From an uncultured Bacteroidales bacterium (GTDB taxonomy: Bacteria; Bacteroidota; Bacteroidia; Bacteroidales; SZUA-534), in NCBI GenBank assembly GCA_902790595.1, contig CADASL010000004.1, forward strand, positions 124,001 to 188,000: 64,000 nucleotides of DNA. Direction: 5' to 3'. Shown here piece after piece: positions 62,043-64,000 of the stretch. Each line of letters starts with the position of its first letter. Positions within the stretch are counted from its first letter, which is position 1. The notes beneath the pieces were generated by a model that was given only the letters and a program-made list of their open reading frames with translations, ran no database searches and had not been told where the DNA came from. Position numbers and translations under genes: made by a program.

Positions 62043-63512
62043 ATGACAAAAGAAGAAATATTGGCTCTGCGCAACGAGCCGTGGCGTGATGAGTTGCGCA
62101 AGAAGATGAGCCCAAAAGACCGCGGCGCTCTCGAACGCGTGAAAATGCCCGAACTGACACCCGAATACCGTGTGACAACCTTCACCGAAGAGGTTCAGCA
62201 GGGCCTGACAAAAGAGATGGCTGTGGCCGAAGCGCGACGCTGCCTTGACTGCGCCGACCCGTCGTGTATGAAGGGCTGCCCAGTTGGAATCAATATCCCG
62301 ACTTTCGTTAAACAGATTGAAAACGAGGATTTTGAGGGCGCCATTGCCACAATCAAACTGACGTCGAGTCTGCCTGCCGTCTGCGGACGTGTCTGCCCGC
62401 AGGAAAAACAGTGCGAAGGCAACTGTATAAAACTGAAAATGAAGCAGAAACCAGTGGCTATTGGCTATTTGGAACGCTTCGCAGCCGACTATGAGCGCGA
62501 GTCGGGCAAGATGAAAGCCCCGAAATGCGCCCCGAAAAACGGCAAGAAGGTCTGCACCGTTGGTTCAGGCCCGTCGGCTTTGGCTTTTGCCGCCGATATG
62601 ATTAAGTTGGGCTACGATGTGACTGTGTTTGAGGCACTTCACGAGATTGGCGGTGTGCTGAAATACGGCATTCCCGAGTTCCGTCTGCCAAACAGCGTGG
62701 TTGATGCCGAAATCAACACTCTGCGCGAGATGGGCGTTGATTTCCAACCGAACACAATCGTCGGAAAGACAATTAGTTACGAGCAACTGCACGAGATGGG
62801 CTTCGACGGCATTTTCGTCGGCTCGGGTGCAGGTCTGCCGCGCTTTATGAATATTCCAGGCGAGAACCTTATCGGCGTGATGTCGTCGAACGAGTATCTG
62901 ACACGTATCAACCTGATGGGCGCAGGCCGCGGACAAGGTTTCGACACCCCTGTGCTGAAAGGCAAGAACGTGGTTGTGTGCGGCGGTGGCAACACTGCAA
63001 TGGACTCTGCCCGCACCGCCAAACGTATGGGCGCCGAGACCGTCACTTTGGTTTACCGTCGTGGCTTGGACGAACTGCCAGCCCGTGCCGAGGAAGTTCA
63101 CCACGCAATGGAGGAGGGTATCGACTTCCACGTGCTGCACAATCCGCTTGAGTATCACGGCGACGAGAACGGCCGCGTGAAAGAAGCCGTTCTGCAGGTG
63201 ATGGAGTTGGGTGAGCCCGATGCTTCGGGACGCCGTTCGCCAGTGCCAGTTGAGGGCAAAACCGAAACCATTCCCGCCGACCTTGTGATTGTGGCCATTG
63301 GCGTATCGCCCAACCCGATTATCCCGACCAACTTCAAAGGTTTGGAAATCTCGAAGAAGGGCACAATCGTTGTCGGTGAGGAGACAATGCAATCGGCAGT
63401 GAAAGACGTGTTTGCAGGCGGCGACATTGTTCGCGGCGGTGCAACCGTAATCCTTGCAATGGGCGACGGCCGCAAAGCCGCAGCCAATATGGATGAGTAC
63501 CTTAAAAAGTAG
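62043..63512 (+). CDS. nfnB: NfnB-like NADPH oxidoreductase / GltD-type subunit
   Basis: Large subunit (489 aa) with two N-terminal 4Fe-4S cysteine sets: CLDCADPSCMKGCPVGINIP and CGRVCPQEKQCEGNC. An FAD-binding loop (VGSGPSALAFAADM) and an NADP-binding loop (VCGGGNTAMDSARTAKRMGAE) follow, with GDIVRGGATVILAMGDG at the C-terminus. The layout is that of NfnB and the small subunit of glutamate synthase. Adjacent NfnA with an 8-base gap supports electron bifurcation in anaerobic metabolism. A glutamate synthase role cannot be excluded from sequence alone. Confidence 0.93.
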   Translation: MTKEEILALRNEPWRDELRKKMSPKDRGALERVKMPELTPEYRVTTFTEEVQQGLTKEMAVAEARRCLDCADPSCMKGCPVGINIPTFVKQIENEDFEGAIATIKLTSSLPAVCGRVCPQEKQCEGNCIKLKMKQKPVAIGYLERFAADYERESGKMKAPKCAPKNGKKVCTVGSGPSALAFAADMIKLGYDVTVFEALHEIGGVLKYGIPEFRLPNSVVDAEINTLREMGVDFQPNTIVGKTISYEQLHEMGFDGIFVGSGAGLPRFMNIPGENLIGVMSSNEYLTRINLMGAGRGQGFDTPVLKGKNVVVCGGGNTAMDSARTAKRMGAETVTLVYRRGLDELPARAEEVHHAMEEGIDFHVLHNPLEYHGDENGRVKEAVLQVMELGEPDASGRRSPVPVEGKTETIPADLVIVAIGVSPNPIIPTNFKGLEISKKGTIVVGEETMQSAVKDVFAGGDIVRGGATVILAMGDGRKAAANMDEYLKK

Positions 63513-63557
63513 GAGTTAGGATTTAGGAGTTGAGAGCCTAAATTGACTGATTATGAT

Positions 63558-63596
63558 AAAGCGGAATTCCCAGAGATGGGGTTCCGCTTTTTTTGA
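63558..63596 (+). terminator. Terminator after nfnB
   Basis: AAGCGGAATTCCC / GGGGTTCCGCTT stem, then TTTTTTGA. Confidence 0.9.
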
Positions 63597-63618
63597 TTGT
63601 CATTTTTTCGCACAGATG

Positions 63619-63637
63619 ACACAGAAAACACTGATTT
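63619..63637 (-). repeat. 19-bp repeat downstream of the second RhuM-family gene
   Basis: Minus strand AAATCAGTGTTTTCTGTGT, an exact copy of 24258-24276 and in the same position relative to its neighbouring RhuM-family gene. Confidence 0.8.
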
Positions 63638-63674
63638 CCCACAGGAATTCTTCAATCGTAGCACACTGATATAG

Positions 63675-64000
63675 TTACTTGGTTGGCAACGACTTGATAT
63701 TGTCAAGAAAATCCTTTTCCACCTGGCTTAATGTTCGTTGCTGGTATTTTTTGTACTCGTTGGTTGCGTGTTCAATGGCTTGCTGGTGCGACACTTGTCC
63801 CGAACCTTGAAGCAATTTCTCACCGCTCATTGTCAGAATATTATCTAAATGCTGCGCCCAATCTTTCATTGTCATTGCTTGCTGGCGTTCCGCTTGGCGC
63901 TCGGCAAAATCGAGGTAACCTGAAACAATCTGGCCCATTGCGCGCAATTCCTTCTCGTTCAGATAGTTCTTCGCCACAACGGCGTCTTTCAAATGAGGTC
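63675..64000 (-). CDS. RhuM-family protein, C-terminal part (cut by window edge)
   Basis: About 108 C-terminal residues of a RhuM-family protein, open to the right edge of the window. The codons before the first TTG (63992) read PH, so that TTG is internal. The fragment holds VVAKNYLNEKELRAMGQIVSGYLDFAE, MTMKDWAQHLDNIL and SHQQAIEHATNEYKKYQQ, which matches the C-terminal helical region of the classical RhuM family. It is of a different subtype from the protein at 23.6 kb, which ends in a phospholipase-D-like element. RhuM was named from a Salmonella pathogenicity island; its molecular role is unclear. Confidence 0.85.
   Translation of the reverse strand, partial: PHLKDAVVAKNYLNEKELRAMGQIVSGYLDFAERQAERQQAMTMKDWAQHLDNILTMSGEKLLQGSGQVSHQQAIEHATNEYKKYQQRTLSQVEKDFLDNIKSLPTK

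Overview
The window is a piece of a Bacteroidota chromosome, most likely from an anaerobic member of the order Bacteroidales. This rests on the nusB / DUF1573 / yajC / YbbR / coaE gene block, the kdsD-recQ neighbourhood, a HU-SPOR fusion protein, CarboxypepD-reg TonB-dependent receptors, a GIN-domain protein, a CdaA-type c-di-AMP synthase, NfnAB-type oxidoreductase genes, and promoter-like boxes of the Bacteroidota TAnnTTTG type. No rRNA, tRNA, CRISPR array or intact insertion sequence was seen. Species cannot be named from the sequence alone.

Layout. 1-8.1 kb: 5'-truncated prmA, a giant secreted protein of unknown function, then proB and proA (proline synthesis). 8.1-16.2 kb: a PLP-homeostasis protein, then a long leftward block with a YraN nuclease-like protein, an LD-carboxypeptidase, a DjlA-like co-chaperone, coaE, YbbR, an inserted lipoprotein gene, yajC, a DUF1573 lipoprotein and nusB. 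16.3-20.4 kb: a small membrane protein and divergent kdsD and recQ. 20.5-24.3 kb is an accessory segment: a WYL regulator, an AAA+ ATPase bracketed by 57-bp direct repeats, and a RhuM-family gene that has lost its middle in frame. 24.4-39.8 kb: an IMP dehydrogenase, an AT-rich outer-membrane protein, a His-rich zinc-type exporter, AddB overlapping a TonB-dependent receptor, an ECF sigma operon, cdaA, HU-SPOR and an rRNA methyltransferase.

40.0-48.1 kb is the most distinctive region: two tandem cassettes, each a YfiR/DUF4154 periplasmic protein plus a ~1,020-1,050-residue TonB-dependent receptor. Upstream lies the scar of a third cassette, in which the leader and signal peptide of a YfiR gene are fused directly to the sequence that normally follows a receptor gene. 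The YfiR copies are nearly identical, while the receptors share a frame but differ in long, probably surface-exposed stretches. This looks like an array that is gaining and losing cassettes while its receptors diversify.

48.2-64 kb is mostly housekeeping: a BI-1 family protein, an AlkD-like protein, rarA, dprA, comF, an NlpC/P60 hydrolase, prs, engB, a GIN-domain protein, lysS, an acyl-CoA ligase and the NfnAB-like pair. The window ends inside a second RhuM-family gene. A 19-bp sequence found downstream of the first RhuM gene is also found, in the same relative orientation, downstream of the second. Several intergenic regions carry short palindromic repeats that recur around the window.
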